Assembly (NCBI GenBank): GCA_030430385.1
Contig: JAUIFO010000005.1
Location: forward strand, 124,001-188,000
DNA: 64,000 nucleotides
Direction: 5' to 3'
Source of the DNA: Bacteroidia bacterium
GTDB taxonomy: Bacteria > Bacteroidota > Bacteroidia > Flavobacteriales > Flavobacteriaceae
Shown one piece after another: positions 51,725 to 59,856 of the stretch; the stretch's first letter is position 1; the number at the start of each line of letters is the position of its first letter. The position numbers were made by a program, and so were the translations under genes. The notes below the pieces were generated by a model that had not been told where the DNA came from, did no database searches, and saw only the letters and a list, made by a program, of their open reading frames with translations.

Positions 51725-52827
51725 TATTTTGGTTTTGAAATGATATTTTGTATAAATATAAAGAATTGAAACACAATTAAGACTATTTCTAAAAACGGAC
51801 TCCAAAACGGAAGGTCTTTTTCATTGAGTTTTTTTGAAGCTAGAAAAAAGTTGACGAATTGTATAAGAAACCTTCCAGCAATGAGTGCTATTACAATCTT
51901 CCAATTAAACATGAACACCAATAGGACCAATCCTAAAGTCCAAAATAAAACCTGAGAGATGTAGAAAATTGCTAATAAAGATTTGTGTTTAAACTTGTAG
52001 TGTTTAGCGGTACTCACATGGCGTCTTTTTTGTAAAATCCACTCTTTTAATGTTTTTTTTGGGATGGATTCTGTAAAGCTATCTTTTGATATTGAAATGG
52101 TCGTGTTATCGCTAGTAGCAACTTCATTTATAAATAAATCGTCATCACCTGAAGCAATATGCATATGATTCATATAGCCACTGGCCTCAAAAAACAGGGC
52201 TTTTCTATACGCTAAATTTCTTCCAACTGCCATATATGGTGAGCCAAGTTTTGCAAATGATAAGTATTGAATTGCTGTTATAAACGTTTCATACCTAATG
52301 AGTTTGTTAAGTAATGATCCTTTAGTTTTTTGATATGCACCATACCCAATTACAATCGATTTTGTGTTAGAAAAATGGGAGCTCATTTCAGAAATCCAAT
52401 CTGGAGACAGAGGTTTGCAATCAGCATCAGTAAATAATAAAAAATCATTAGAAGCCGCTTTTATTCCTAAGGTTAAGGCATATTTCTTGTTTCCCCAAAA
52501 GGCTTCTATAGGCTTGACATTAACAATTTTAATGGCATTGTGTTTCTCTTTAAAAGCTTCCATAACAGAAAGCGTATCATCTTTTGAATTGTCATTGATC
52601 AGGATTAGTTCAAAATCTGGATAATTTTGAGAGACTAATAGTGGAAGGAATCGCTTTAAGTTATCAGCTTCGTTCTTGGCGCAAACTATAACTGAAACAG
52701 CTATTTTTTTTGGTTTTGGTATGATTGATTTAATGGTGTTAATACCATTAAAAACGAATCCGTAAAAGATAATTTGGATGCTAACAATAGCAATGAAACA
52801 GTAAAAAATAATTTCAAGGAAACCCAT
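51715..52827 (-). CDS. Membrane glycosyltransferase family 2
   Basis: 370 residues. N-terminal membrane helix (about 5-27), GT-A catalytic domain with SVIVCAKNEADNL, the metal-binding DADCKP, and the acceptor/processive-type motif QKRRH near residue 270; two to three C-terminal helices. Likely transfers a sugar to a lipid or polysaccharide at the inner membrane; acceptor unknown. ATG 52827 is preferred to TTG 52830. Six bases after the small Cys protein gene, so one operon with it, the sigma factor and the transporter. Confidence 0.9.
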   Translation of the reverse strand: MGFLEIIFYCFIAIVSIQIIFYGFVFNGINTIKSIIPKPKKIAVSVIVCAKNEADNLKRFLPLLVSQNYPDFELILINDNSKDDTLSVMEAFKEKHNAIKIVNVKPIEAFWGNKKYALTLGIKAASNDFLLFTDADCKPLSPDWISEMSSHFSNTKSIVIGYGAYQKTKGSLLNKLIRYETFITAIQYLSFAKLGSPYMAVGRNLAYRKALFFEASGYMNHMHIASGDDDLFINEVATSDNTTISISKDSFTESIPKKTLKEWILQKRRHVSTAKHYKFKHKSLLAIFYISQVLFWTLGLVLLVFMFNWKIVIALIAGRFLIQFVNFFLASKKLNEKDLPFWSPFLEIVLIVFQFFIFIQNIISKPKYWK

Positions 52828-52833
52828 CAACTG

Positions 52834-53037
52834 TTAGGAATGTTGAGGTTCGTTGCAAGTATCAAATTGATCAGGCGTCTTGCCACAAAAGCCACAAGCT
52901 TCACCTTCTTGATTTAACATAGGATTTTGACTAGCACAAGTTCCAGCAAATTTTCCGTCTTTCTTTGCCCAAATTTTTATTGCTATTCCTGCAACTCCAA
53001 GACCTAATAAGATTAATGTGATGAGTACAAGTTTCAT
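52834..53037 (-). CDS. Small single-helix membrane protein with Cys cluster
   Basis: 67 residues: one N-terminal hydrophobic helix (MKLVLITLILLGLGVAGIAI), then a soluble tail with four Cys (GTCASQNP, ACGFCGKTPDQFDTC). The C-G-F-C-G-K-T-P-D-Q-F-D-x-C segment is a pattern I know from short Flavobacteriia proteins of unknown function and suggests metal binding. First gene of a four-gene operon. Confidence 0.8.
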   Translation of the reverse strand: MKLVLITLILLGLGVAGIAIKIWAKKDGKFAGTCASQNPMLNQEGEACGFCGKTPDQFDTCNEPQHS

Positions 53038-53063
53038 GTGATTCTGTGTAAAAAAATTCTCGA

Positions 53064-53071
53064 CAAAGATA
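53064..53071 (-). promoter_or_regulatory. -7 promoter box for the small-Cys/GT2/sigma/Nramp operon
   Basis: Minus strand reads TATCTTTG, exact match, 26 bases before the ATG at 53037. Confidence 0.55.
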
Positions 53072-53231
53072 CAACTTTAATTACTTTGTTGTGTGTTGAA
53101 ACATATGCTTAGTTTTTAGAATTATAGGTGTTTAGTTGTTTGAAATTAGGTTATCTGTGACTTTTTAACATTTATGGTGTCTTATTGGTAATTATTTTAA
53201 TTTTAAAATTACTAACTAATATTTATCACTT

Positions 53232-53918
53232 ATGAAAAAATTATTTGCTGAATTTTTTGGAACATTTTGGCTAGTTTTTGGAGGATGTGGAAGTGCAGTT
53301 TTTGCTGCTGCTTATCCTGAACTAGGCATTGGATTTGCTGGAGTTGCTTTAGCTTTTGGTTTAACAGTGCTTACGATGGCTTATGCTGTTGGACATATTT
53401 CTGGAGGACATTTTAATCCAGCTGTATCTTTCGGATTATGGGCTGGAGGGAAATTCCCAGCGAAAGATCTTTTAGGATATATTGTTGCACAACTTTTTGG
53501 AGCTATTATAGCTGCTGGATTGTTATTTTTAATCTTAACAAATCAAGCTGGATTTACTGATCTTGGCGGATTTGCATCTAATGGGTATGGCGATTTATCT
53601 CCTAATGGTTATAATATGACTGCTGTATTAATTACTGAATTTGTATTAACTATGTTCTTCTTGTTAATCATTTTAGGAAGTACTAATGTTAGAGCACCAA
53701 AAGGATTTGCGCCTATTGCGATTGGTTTGGGGTTAACTTTAATACACTTAATTAGTATTCCAATTTCTAACACCTCTGTTAATCCAGCACGTTCTACAAG
53801 TCAGGCTATTTTTGCTGGTGGTGATTACCCAGCGCAATTATGGTTGTTTTGGTTAGCACCAATTGCTGGAGCTATTGTGGCAGGATTTATACATAAGGCA
53901 TTATTTGACAAAGACTAA
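53232..53918 (+). CDS. aqpZ: Aquaporin Z
   Basis: 228 residues, six helices and two NPA loops ([18 protein letters not shown]). The selectivity-filter residues match AqpZ: Phe in [10 protein letters not shown], His in [10 protein letters not shown], Thr in NTSVNPA and Arg in NPARS. That combination means a water-selective channel rather than a glycerol facilitator. Inner membrane. Monocistronic with its own terminator; the 194-base upstream region has no exact -7 box. Confidence 0.95.
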   Translation: MKKLFAEFFGTFWLVFGGCGSAVFAAAYPELGIGFAGVALAFGLTVLTMAYAVGHISGGHFNPAVSFGLWAGGKFPAKDLLGYIVAQLFGAIIAAGLLFLILTNQAGFTDLGGFASNGYGDLSPNGYNMTAVLITEFVLTMFFLLIILGSTNVRAPKGFAPIAIGLGLTLIHLISIPISNTSVNPARSTSQAIFAGGDYPAQLWLFWLAPIAGAIVAGFIHKALFDKD

Positions 53919-53933
53919 TAACGTCCTTGATAA

Positions 53934-53970
53934 AAAAAAGCCACTTTTAAAACTTTAAAAGTGGCTTTTT
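53934..53970. terminator. Bidirectional terminator between aqpZ and the anti-sigma gene
   Basis: Perfect 12-bp stem GCCACTTTTAAA / TTTAAAAGTGGC with a 2-base loop, flanked by A- and T-runs; serves both convergent genes. Confidence 0.9.
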
Positions 53971-53989
53971 TAATTTGAAAAAATCGCTA

Positions 53990-54787
53990 TTAATTATGCT
54001 GTTTATTGTTTAAATCAATTTGTGCAACTGCGCTATCAGATGAAATTGTATTTAAACGTTCTTTCGGACCAATAGTAATGCTTAATGCTAAGGCATCTTT
54101 TATGTAAGGGACAGATTGAAGATTCCTTTGAGAAGCATCTAAAATCCCAAGGTTAACCATTCTGTCTTGCATTTCAGCCCAAAGTTGGTAAGTTTTATCT
54201 TCAGGTAACTGTGGTAACGATACCACATCAATCATTGATGTTTCTTCAATTGGATTTATGTAAGCCACAGTTTTTAAATCTTTCGCACGATCATTCCCTC
54301 TAAATACATATTTTGCAGTTTCAGGATTATTGAGTTCCATTAATTGTTGCATCAAATTATCTAGACGTTTGTTATTGTCTTCAATATCACTTCTCAGATC
54401 AAAGATCTCATCAACAACAACTTGGTTTTCTTCAAGTAAGGCCTTGTTTTGTTCGTTCTTCATGTATAAGGCTCCAGCACAAATAAGAGCGACAATACTT
54501 GCAGCAATATTAAACCAAGGAATACGCTTTCTAGAATTTAAACTTATGATTTTTGAATCTTCATCTAAAGCCTCAAAAATATTAGATAACGACGCCTTTG
54601 GTGCTTCAACAGCATGCGCTTTAGCCAAAATCTCAAGATTATCCTGAAGTTTTAAGTAGGCTTCCTCTACTTCGGGATAGGTCGAAATGTAATGCTCTAC
54701 TTTCAGACGATCTGAAGCAGAGATGTCATCCAGAACATACTTTTCAAGTAAGTCTGAATTTAAAAAATTATGTAGTTTTTTTTCCAT
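53990..54787 (-). CDS. Anti-sigma factor, RskA-type
   Basis: 265 residues. N-terminal anti-sigma domain about 1-85 (LLEKYVLDDISASDRLKVEH), one transmembrane helix about 92-110 (FNIAASIVALICAGALYM), a coiled segment, and a periplasmic RskA C-terminal domain (LPQLPEDKTYQLWAEMQD ... LALSITIGPKE). It should hold the adjacent ECF sigma factor at the membrane until a signal triggers release. Ten bases after the sigma gene. Confidence 0.92.
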   Translation of the reverse strand: MEKKLHNFLNSDLLEKYVLDDISASDRLKVEHYISTYPEVEEAYLKLQDNLEILAKAHAVEAPKASLSNIFEALDEDSKIISLNSRKRIPWFNIAASIVALICAGALYMKNEQNKALLEENQVVVDEIFDLRSDIEDNNKRLDNLMQQLMELNNPETAKYVFRGNDRAKDLKTVAYINPIEETSMIDVVSLPQLPEDKTYQLWAEMQDRMVNLGILDASQRNLQSVPYIKDALALSITIGPKERLNTISSDSAVAQIDLNNKQHN

Positions 54788-54797
54788 GTGTTAAAAT

Positions 54798-55328
54798 TTA
54801 TGGATCGTAGATTTTTTTTAATTCTCTTAATCCTATTTTTAATCTCGACTTAATCGTACCTAACGGAATGTCTAATTCATCACTCGCTTCTTGTTGCGTC
54901 ATGCCTTCAAAAAACAAGGCTTTCAGAACAATTTGATACTTTTCGTCAAGTGTTGCAACATGCTTCTTTAAATCGATAACATCTTGATTTAAATTTGCTG
55001 TTGGTAAGATATATACGTTTGATTTGTCGATTTGGACTTCCTTCTCAAATCTATTGTTAAAACTTCGTAATTTATCAATAGCAGTATTCTTAGCAATTCG
55101 GTATAACCAAGTAAAGAGTTTTGCCTTTTTAGGATCGTATTTTTTTGCGTTTTTCCAAACCTTTACAAAAGTCTCCTGAAGTGCATCCTGAGCAATTTCT
55201 TCGTTTATGGTCACTTTTAAAATTACACCATATAAACTGTCTGAATAATTTTCATAAAGCAGATTAATGGCTCTTTTGTCTCCATTCTGAAGAAGCGCTA
55301 TAATTTGTTGTTCTAGGTTGGTACTCAA
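54798..55328 (-). CDS. ECF sigma factor paired with an anti-sigma factor
   Basis: 176 residues. Region 2: NYSDSLYGVILKVT, DALQETFVKVWKNAKKYD, LFTWLYRIAKNTAIDKLR. Region 4: EGMTQQEASDELDIPLGTIK followed by SRLKIGLREL. SigK-like group, as its RskA-type partner suggests. The start is TTG at 55328: the only other in-frame codons before the upstream stop are not starts, and STNLEQQIIALLQ is a plausible N-terminus. Confidence 0.92.
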   Translation of the reverse strand: MSTNLEQQIIALLQNGDKRAINLLYENYSDSLYGVILKVTINEEIAQDALQETFVKVWKNAKKYDPKKAKLFTWLYRIAKNTAIDKLRSFNNRFEKEVQIDKSNVYILPTANLNQDVIDLKKHVATLDEKYQIVLKALFFEGMTQQEASDELDIPLGTIKSRLKIGLRELKKIYDP

Positions 55329-55444
55329 AAAAACGGTATTTGTTAAAATTTAGTTTAGAATGATCCAAATGTGTCATTCACATCGTATATATTTTGGTTG
55401 GTAACGTTAATAGCACATTAACATTACAAAATTAAAATTAATAT

Positions 55445-55540
55445 CTGTAGAAATTAAATTTTCTTTTCTTAGAAATTGATTAATAGCTTTTTCATTTTTC
55501 TACAGAAAGATTAGAGCCTCAATTCGTTGAGGCTTTTTCT
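55445..55540 (+). ncRNA. Possible small RNA 3' end: inverted repeat plus orphan terminator
   Basis: CTGTAGAAA (55445-55453) pairs with TTTCTACAG (55497-55505), and a clean intrinsic terminator follows on the plus strand: AGCCTCAA-TTCG-TTGAGGCT then TTTTCTTT (55515-55540). No plus-strand gene lies upstream; the nearest genes on both sides are on the minus strand. A near-miss -7 box (TATATTTTG) occurs at 55387-55397. This could be a small RNA, or simply the murB terminator with an atypical tail. Confidence 0.3.
55515..55538 (+). terminator. Intrinsic terminator with UUCG loop, T-run on plus strand
   Basis: 8-bp stem AGCCTCAA / TTGAGGCT with TTCG loop. On the minus strand (murB side) the sequence after the stem is CTAATCTTT, a poor U-run, so the orientation is mainly plus. 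Confidence 0.75.
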
Positions 55541-56554
55541 TTATATAATATTCACTTCAGCCTCAATAGTAATATTAAACAATCGTTTAACAGTGGTTTG
55601 AATAAGTTCTGATAATTTCAAAATATCTTTTCCTGAAGCACCTCCATAGTTAACAAGTACTAGTGCTTGCTTTTTATGGACGCCATAATTGCCAAAAGTT
55701 TTTCCTTTAAAACCAGCAGTTTCTATTAACCATCCAGCAGGAACTTTGATTTCGTTTTCTGAAACCACATAATGTGGAGCGTCAGGAAAACTGACTTTTA
55801 ATTGTTCGAATTCAGAGTTTGAAATTACAGGGTTTTTAAAAAAACTACCACTGTTTCCTATGTGTTTTGGGTCTGGTAATTTACTTTGTCTTATTGAGAT
55901 TACAGCTTTTGAAATGTCTTGAATTGTAGGTTGATAGATTTCCATTTTTTCTAATTCAAAACTAATAGCACCATAAGTTGTATGTAATTCATGATGTCCT
56001 TTTGAAAGTTTAAAGGTGACATTCAAAATGATATATTGCCCTTTAACCTCATGTTTGAAAATAGAATTTCTGTAAGCAAACTTACAGTCTTCATTAGTAA
56101 ACGTTTCTACCTTCAAAGTCTCTAAGTTTAGAGCCTCGCAAGCATAAAAAGTGTCTTTAAGTTCAACACCATAAGCACCAATATTTTGAATAGGACTCGT
56201 GCCAACATTCCCTGGAATTAACGATAAGTTTTCTAGTCCGCCAAAGTTATTTTCTAAGCACCACAATACAAACTCATGCCAATTTTCACCTGCATTTGCT
56301 TGAACTAAAACACTGTGGTCTGTTTCAGAGAAGATACTCTTACCTTTTAGGTTGATATGTAAAACTAATGCGTCAATGTCTTTAGTAAGCAGCATATTAC
56401 TACCACCACCAAGGATGAATTTTTTTGGGTAAGTTGTTGAAGAATAAACCGTTTTTAAATCGTCAACCGATTTGATATCAGCAAAGTATTTCGCCTTGAC
56501 ATCAATTCCAAAAGTATTGTATGGTTTTAAAGATATGTTGTCTTGTATCTGCAC
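55541..56554 (-). CDS. murB: UDP-N-acetylenolpyruvoylglucosamine reductase
   Basis: 337 residues, type I MurB length. FAD-binding segments GGGSNMLLT and PGNVGTSPIQNIGAYGVE, the catalytic Ser in NSGSFFKNP, and the C-terminal Glu region ITIEAEVNII. It completes UDP-MurNAc synthesis with NADPH. The start is GTG at 56554, which overlaps the TAG of the upstream aminotransferase (TAGTG), so translation is coupled. Confidence 0.95.
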   Translation of the reverse strand: MQIQDNISLKPYNTFGIDVKAKYFADIKSVDDLKTVYSSTTYPKKFILGGGSNMLLTKDIDALVLHINLKGKSIFSETDHSVLVQANAGENWHEFVLWCLENNFGGLENLSLIPGNVGTSPIQNIGAYGVELKDTFYACEALNLETLKVETFTNEDCKFAYRNSIFKHEVKGQYIILNVTFKLSKGHHELHTTYGAISFELEKMEIYQPTIQDISKAVISIRQSKLPDPKHIGNSGSFFKNPVISNSEFEQLKVSFPDAPHYVVSENEIKVPAGWLIETAGFKGKTFGNYGVHKKQALVLVNYGGASGKDILKLSELIQTTVKRLFNITIEAEVNII

Positions 56555-57744
56555 TAATCCTTGTATACTTTCAAAGCTTCTTTAAGAATATGAATCGATT
56601 TCTTTAAGCTTTCTTTATTTAATACGTATGCAATTCGTATTTGGTTGAGACCAACTCCTGGTGAACTGTAAAAACCAGCAGCAGGTGCTACCATAATAGT
56701 TTCACCATCAACATCAAACGATTCTAAAAGCCATCTCGCAAAATCATCAGAATTAGAAACAGGTAATTCAGCGATACAGTAAAATGCACCTTTTGGATTG
56801 GCTACTTTAACGCCTTCAATCTCCTTCAATCCTTCAATTAAAACATTTCGTCGCTCCACATACTCATTAATTACTTCATCAAAGTAACTCTGAGGTGTTT
56901 CTAATGCAGCTTCACTAGCAATTTGAGCTAGGGTAGGCGGACTCAATCTTGCTTGAGCAAATTTTAAAGCTGTTTTAATAACGTCTTTATTTTTTGAGAC
57001 TAATGAACCAATTCTTGCGCCACACATGCTGTAACGTTTAGAAACAGAATCAATAACAATGGCATGGTCTTCAATGCCTTCTTCTTGTAGTATGGAATAA
57101 TGTGTGACACCATCGTAAGCAAACTCTCGATACACTTCATCAGCAATTAAAAACAAATCGTGTTTCTTTACAATTGATGCTAATTTTTTGATCTCTTCTT
57201 TTGAATATAAATACCCTGTTGGGTTACCAGGATTACAAATGAGTATAGCTTTGGTTTTAGGCGTGATTAGTTTTTCAAATTCTTCAATAGGTGGTAATGC
57301 AAAATTGTCTTCAATTTTAGAAATCACAGGAACAACCTTTACTCCAGACGACGTTGAAAATCCATTATAATTAGCATAAAACGGTTCAGGAATGATAATC
57401 TCATCACCTGCATCTGCAATACTTCCGAAGGCAAAAAGTAAAGCTTCACTTCCGCCAGTAGTCACGATAATATCATCGTGATTAACATAAATCTGATTGT
57501 TTTTGTAATAGTTTGCAATTTTGATTCTGTAACCTTCAGAACCTTCAGATCGCGTATAAGCAAGAATATCTAAGGAATGAACTTTAACAGCATCTAAAGC
57601 AATTTGAGGTGTTTTGATATCTGGCTGACCAATATTTAAGTGATAAACAGTTTTCCCTTGTTTATAGGCAGCTTCAGCAAATGGAACCAATTTTCGTATT
57701 GGTGATTCAGGCATCAACTGTCCTTTAGATGAGATTTTTGGCAT
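56554..57744 (-). CDS. Class I/II pyridoxal-phosphate aminotransferase (aspartate aminotransferase-like)
   Basis: 396 residues. Fold-type I motifs: LNIGQPDIKTPQ at the N-terminus, NPGNPTGYLYS, DEVYREFAYDG, and the Schiff-base Lys in VSKRYSMCGARIG; the C-terminal Arg is in GLNQIRIAYV. Amino-group transfer between an amino acid and 2-oxoglutarate is expected; AspC-like or aromatic substrates cannot be separated. Coupled with murB by a one-base overlap. Confidence 0.9.
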   Translation of the reverse strand: MPKISSKGQLMPESPIRKLVPFAEAAYKQGKTVYHLNIGQPDIKTPQIALDAVKVHSLDILAYTRSEGSEGYRIKIANYYKNNQIYVNHDDIIVTTGGSEALLFAFGSIADAGDEIIIPEPFYANYNGFSTSSGVKVVPVISKIEDNFALPPIEEFEKLITPKTKAILICNPGNPTGYLYSKEEIKKLASIVKKHDLFLIADEVYREFAYDGVTHYSILQEEGIEDHAIVIDSVSKRYSMCGARIGSLVSKNKDVIKTALKFAQARLSPPTLAQIASEAALETPQSYFDEVINEYVERRNVLIEGLKEIEGVKVANPKGAFYCIAELPVSNSDDFARWLLESFDVDGETIMVAPAAGFYSSPGVGLNQIRIAYVLNKESLKKSIHILKEALKVYKD

Positions 57745-57862
57745 GATTACTTATTTTGAGCTGTAAAGTTCTGAAAATAATCTTAAATTTTATTTAAAAA
57801 TGGACTATAAAAAATGGAAATACTCTCAAGATTTGTAACTTCATTTTATTTCCATTTAGTTA

Positions 57863-59203
57863 ATGTTGAAAAAAGTTACGCTTTTAATAGTTCTTATGGC
57901 ATGCTTCGCGAATTCATTTTCGCAAGGAGATTTTAATATATCTTCTAAAAGTAGTGATAAGATTCGATTTAAACTTGTAGGGAATTTAATAATCATTCCT
58001 GTGCAACTTAATGGCGTTGACCTATCTTTTGTTTTAGATACTGGTGTGAGTAAACCGATACTTTTTAATTTGGCCAATATTGATTCGTTGCAAATAAATA
58101 AAGTTGAAACTAAATTTTTAAGAGGACTTGGAGGTGGTGCTCCTGTTGAAGCGATTAGGTCTAAGCACAATTATCTCAGAATAGGTGATGCTATTAATAT
58201 TAATCAGGATATTTATGTGGTGTTTGATAGCTCCATAAATTTTACACCAAGACTTGGAACTCCTGTGCATGGGATTGTTGGTTACGATCTGTTTAAAAAT
58301 TTTGTGGTCGAAATTAATTATGCGTCTAAATATATTATTCTACACAAACCAGAACAATATGTCTACAAGAATCGTAAGAAGCATCAAACTTTTGATTTGA
58401 CATTGTATCAAAAAAAACCTTTTTTAACTGGAGAGGTCAAGGTTGGTTCTGAATACATTCCTGTTAAATTATTAATGGATACAGGAAGTAGTGATGCGTT
58501 ATGGATCTTTGAAAACGAAACCAAAGGATTATTACCTTCAGAAAACAGATACTTTGATGATTTTTTAGGGAAAGGACTTAGTGGTAATATTTACGGCAAA
58601 CGCACAAAAATAGGAAGCTTTCGTTTAAAGGATTTTGAATTGAACCATGTAAATACGGCTTTCCCAGATTCAACATCTATCAGTATTGCTCGAAAAAATA
58701 CCGAACGAAATGGAAGTATTTCAGGCGAATTGTTAAAGCGCTTCAATATGATTGTTGACTATAAAAATCAAAAATTAACCCTTAAGAAAAATAGGCATTT
58801 TGGTGCGGCATTTTCATATAATAAAAGTGGAATTATCATTGAACAAAATGGCGTAATACTCGTAAAAGAAAGAAAGGGTAGAAGTGGATTGGGATATAAC
58901 GATAATGATAATTTTAATGTTCATGTTGAAACCGTAACACATTACCAGCTTGCTGTTAAACCTGCGTACACTATTGTTGAAATAAGAAAAGATTCTCCTG
59001 CTGAAAAAGCTGGACTGTTGAAAGGTGATATTATTTTAAGAATAAACAATAAGGAAAGCCATACACTCGAACTTCAGCATGTGATTTCCTACTTTAAGGC
59101 CAAAGCAGGTAAAATGATCAACCTTACCATTGATAGAGGTGGAAAGATCATGCAGGTTGATTTTAGATTAGAAGATGTCTTTAAACAAAAAGAACTTCCT
59201 TAA
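57863..59203 (+). CDS. Secreted retropepsin-like aspartic protease with PDZ domain
   Basis: 446 residues. Signal peptide (MLKKVTLLIVLMACFANSFS). Two aspartyl-protease half-sites in one chain: FVLDTGVSKPILF near 52 and LLMDTGSSDALWI near 205, each with the D-T-G motif. A PDZ domain covers about 355-435 (EIRKDSPAEKAGLLKGDII). Periplasmic or exported protease of unknown substrate. Its stop codon lies in the loop of a terminator hairpin. Confidence 0.9.
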   Translation: MLKKVTLLIVLMACFANSFSQGDFNISSKSSDKIRFKLVGNLIIIPVQLNGVDLSFVLDTGVSKPILFNLANIDSLQINKVETKFLRGLGGGAPVEAIRSKHNYLRIGDAININQDIYVVFDSSINFTPRLGTPVHGIVGYDLFKNFVVEINYASKYIILHKPEQYVYKNRKKHQTFDLTLYQKKPFLTGEVKVGSEYIPVKLLMDTGSSDALWIFENETKGLLPSENRYFDDFLGKGLSGNIYGKRTKIGSFRLKDFELNHVNTAFPDSTSISIARKNTERNGSISGELLKRFNMIVDYKNQKLTLKKNRHFGAAFSYNKSGIIIEQNGVILVKERKGRSGLGYNDNDNFNVHVETVTHYQLAVKPAYTIVEIRKDSPAEKAGLLKGDIILRINNKESHTLELQHVISYFKAKAGKMINLTIDRGGKIMQVDFRLEDVFKQKELP

Positions 59204-59216
59204 GGAAGCTCTTTTT
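59191..59216 (+). terminator. Intrinsic terminator containing the stop codon in its loop
   Basis: Stem AGAACTTCC / GGAAGCTCT with one mismatch, loop TTAA holding the TAA stop (59201-59203), then TTTTT. Confidence 0.7.
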
Positions 59217-59240
59217 ATATGATTTATGTGTCTTACGAAA

Positions 59241-59672
59241 CTATTGTTCCATCACACTTTTTGTTTTCTTTTCTAAAGGGTTTTCCTTTGAAGGATCTAT
59301 AACCTTTCCTTTGATCATTAAAGCAACAGTTTCTTGACCTTTAGCATTAGAAGTTACTGTAATTGTTTTTCTAAACGGATTTACACGCTTAGTGTCATAC
59401 TTTACAACAATTTCTCCAGTTTCTCCAGGAAGAATAGGTTTTTCAGGTTTTTTTGGAACTGTACAACCACATGTTGATTTTACTTTTGAAATTACTAACG
59501 GAGCATCTCCTGTGTTAGTAAACGTGAATACACGCTTTCCATCTGCACCTTTATCTATAGTGCCATAATCAATAACTTCTGTTTCAAATTCTATTTGAGC
59601 GACCTTTTCTTGAGCAGTAATACCAAGGCTAAGTAATCCAATAAATAGAATTGCGACTAAATTTTTCATCAT
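59241..59672 (-). CDS. DUF1573 secreted protein
   Basis: 143 residues with signal peptide (MMKNLVAILFIGLLSLGITA). Immunoglobulin-like DUF1573 domain: FETEVIDYGTIDKGADGKRVF, NTGDAPLVISKVKSTCGCT, GEIVVKYDTKR. The family is frequent in Bacteroidota exported proteins; function unknown. Start may be either of two adjacent ATGs (59672 or 59669). Confidence 0.9.
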   Translation of the reverse strand: MMKNLVAILFIGLLSLGITAQEKVAQIEFETEVIDYGTIDKGADGKRVFTFTNTGDAPLVISKVKSTCGCTVPKKPEKPILPGETGEIVVKYDTKRVNPFRKTITVTSNAKGQETVALMIKGKVIDPSKENPLEKKTKSVMEQ

Positions 59673-59694
59673 TTAAATTTTAAATTGATACTAT

Positions 59695-59702
59695 CAAAAC
59701 TA
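59695..59702 (-). promoter_or_regulatory. -7 promoter box for the DUF1573 gene
   Basis: Minus strand reads TAGTTTTG, exact match, 22 bases before the ATG. Confidence 0.5.
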
Positions 59703-59818
59703 GTTACTTTTTCCCATTCCGCAAAATATATTAGTTGTATTGCATTAATATTAACAAGGTCTTTTTAAATGTTTAACGATTATAAAGACTTTTAATTTCG
59801 CAAAAAAAGAAATATAAG

Positions 59819-59826
59819 TACTTTTG
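59819..59826 (+). promoter_or_regulatory. -7 promoter box for valS
   Basis: TACTTTTG, exact match, 30 bases before ATG 59857. It overlaps the in-frame TTG at 59824, which therefore cannot be the translation start if this promoter is used. Confidence 0.55.
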
Positions 59827-59856
59827 TCAGTCATAAAGCAAAAACAATACCAAAGC

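Noticed and set aside
51725..51805. Long form of the sigma factor beginning MESVFRN
   Set aside because: These residues lie antiparallel in frame to none but overlap 90 bases of the GT2 coding end; the conserved part starts at LEVKEAI.
53038..53231. Promoter for aqpZ
   Set aside because: The AT-rich region has several near matches (for example TAATATTTA) but none exact, so none is called.
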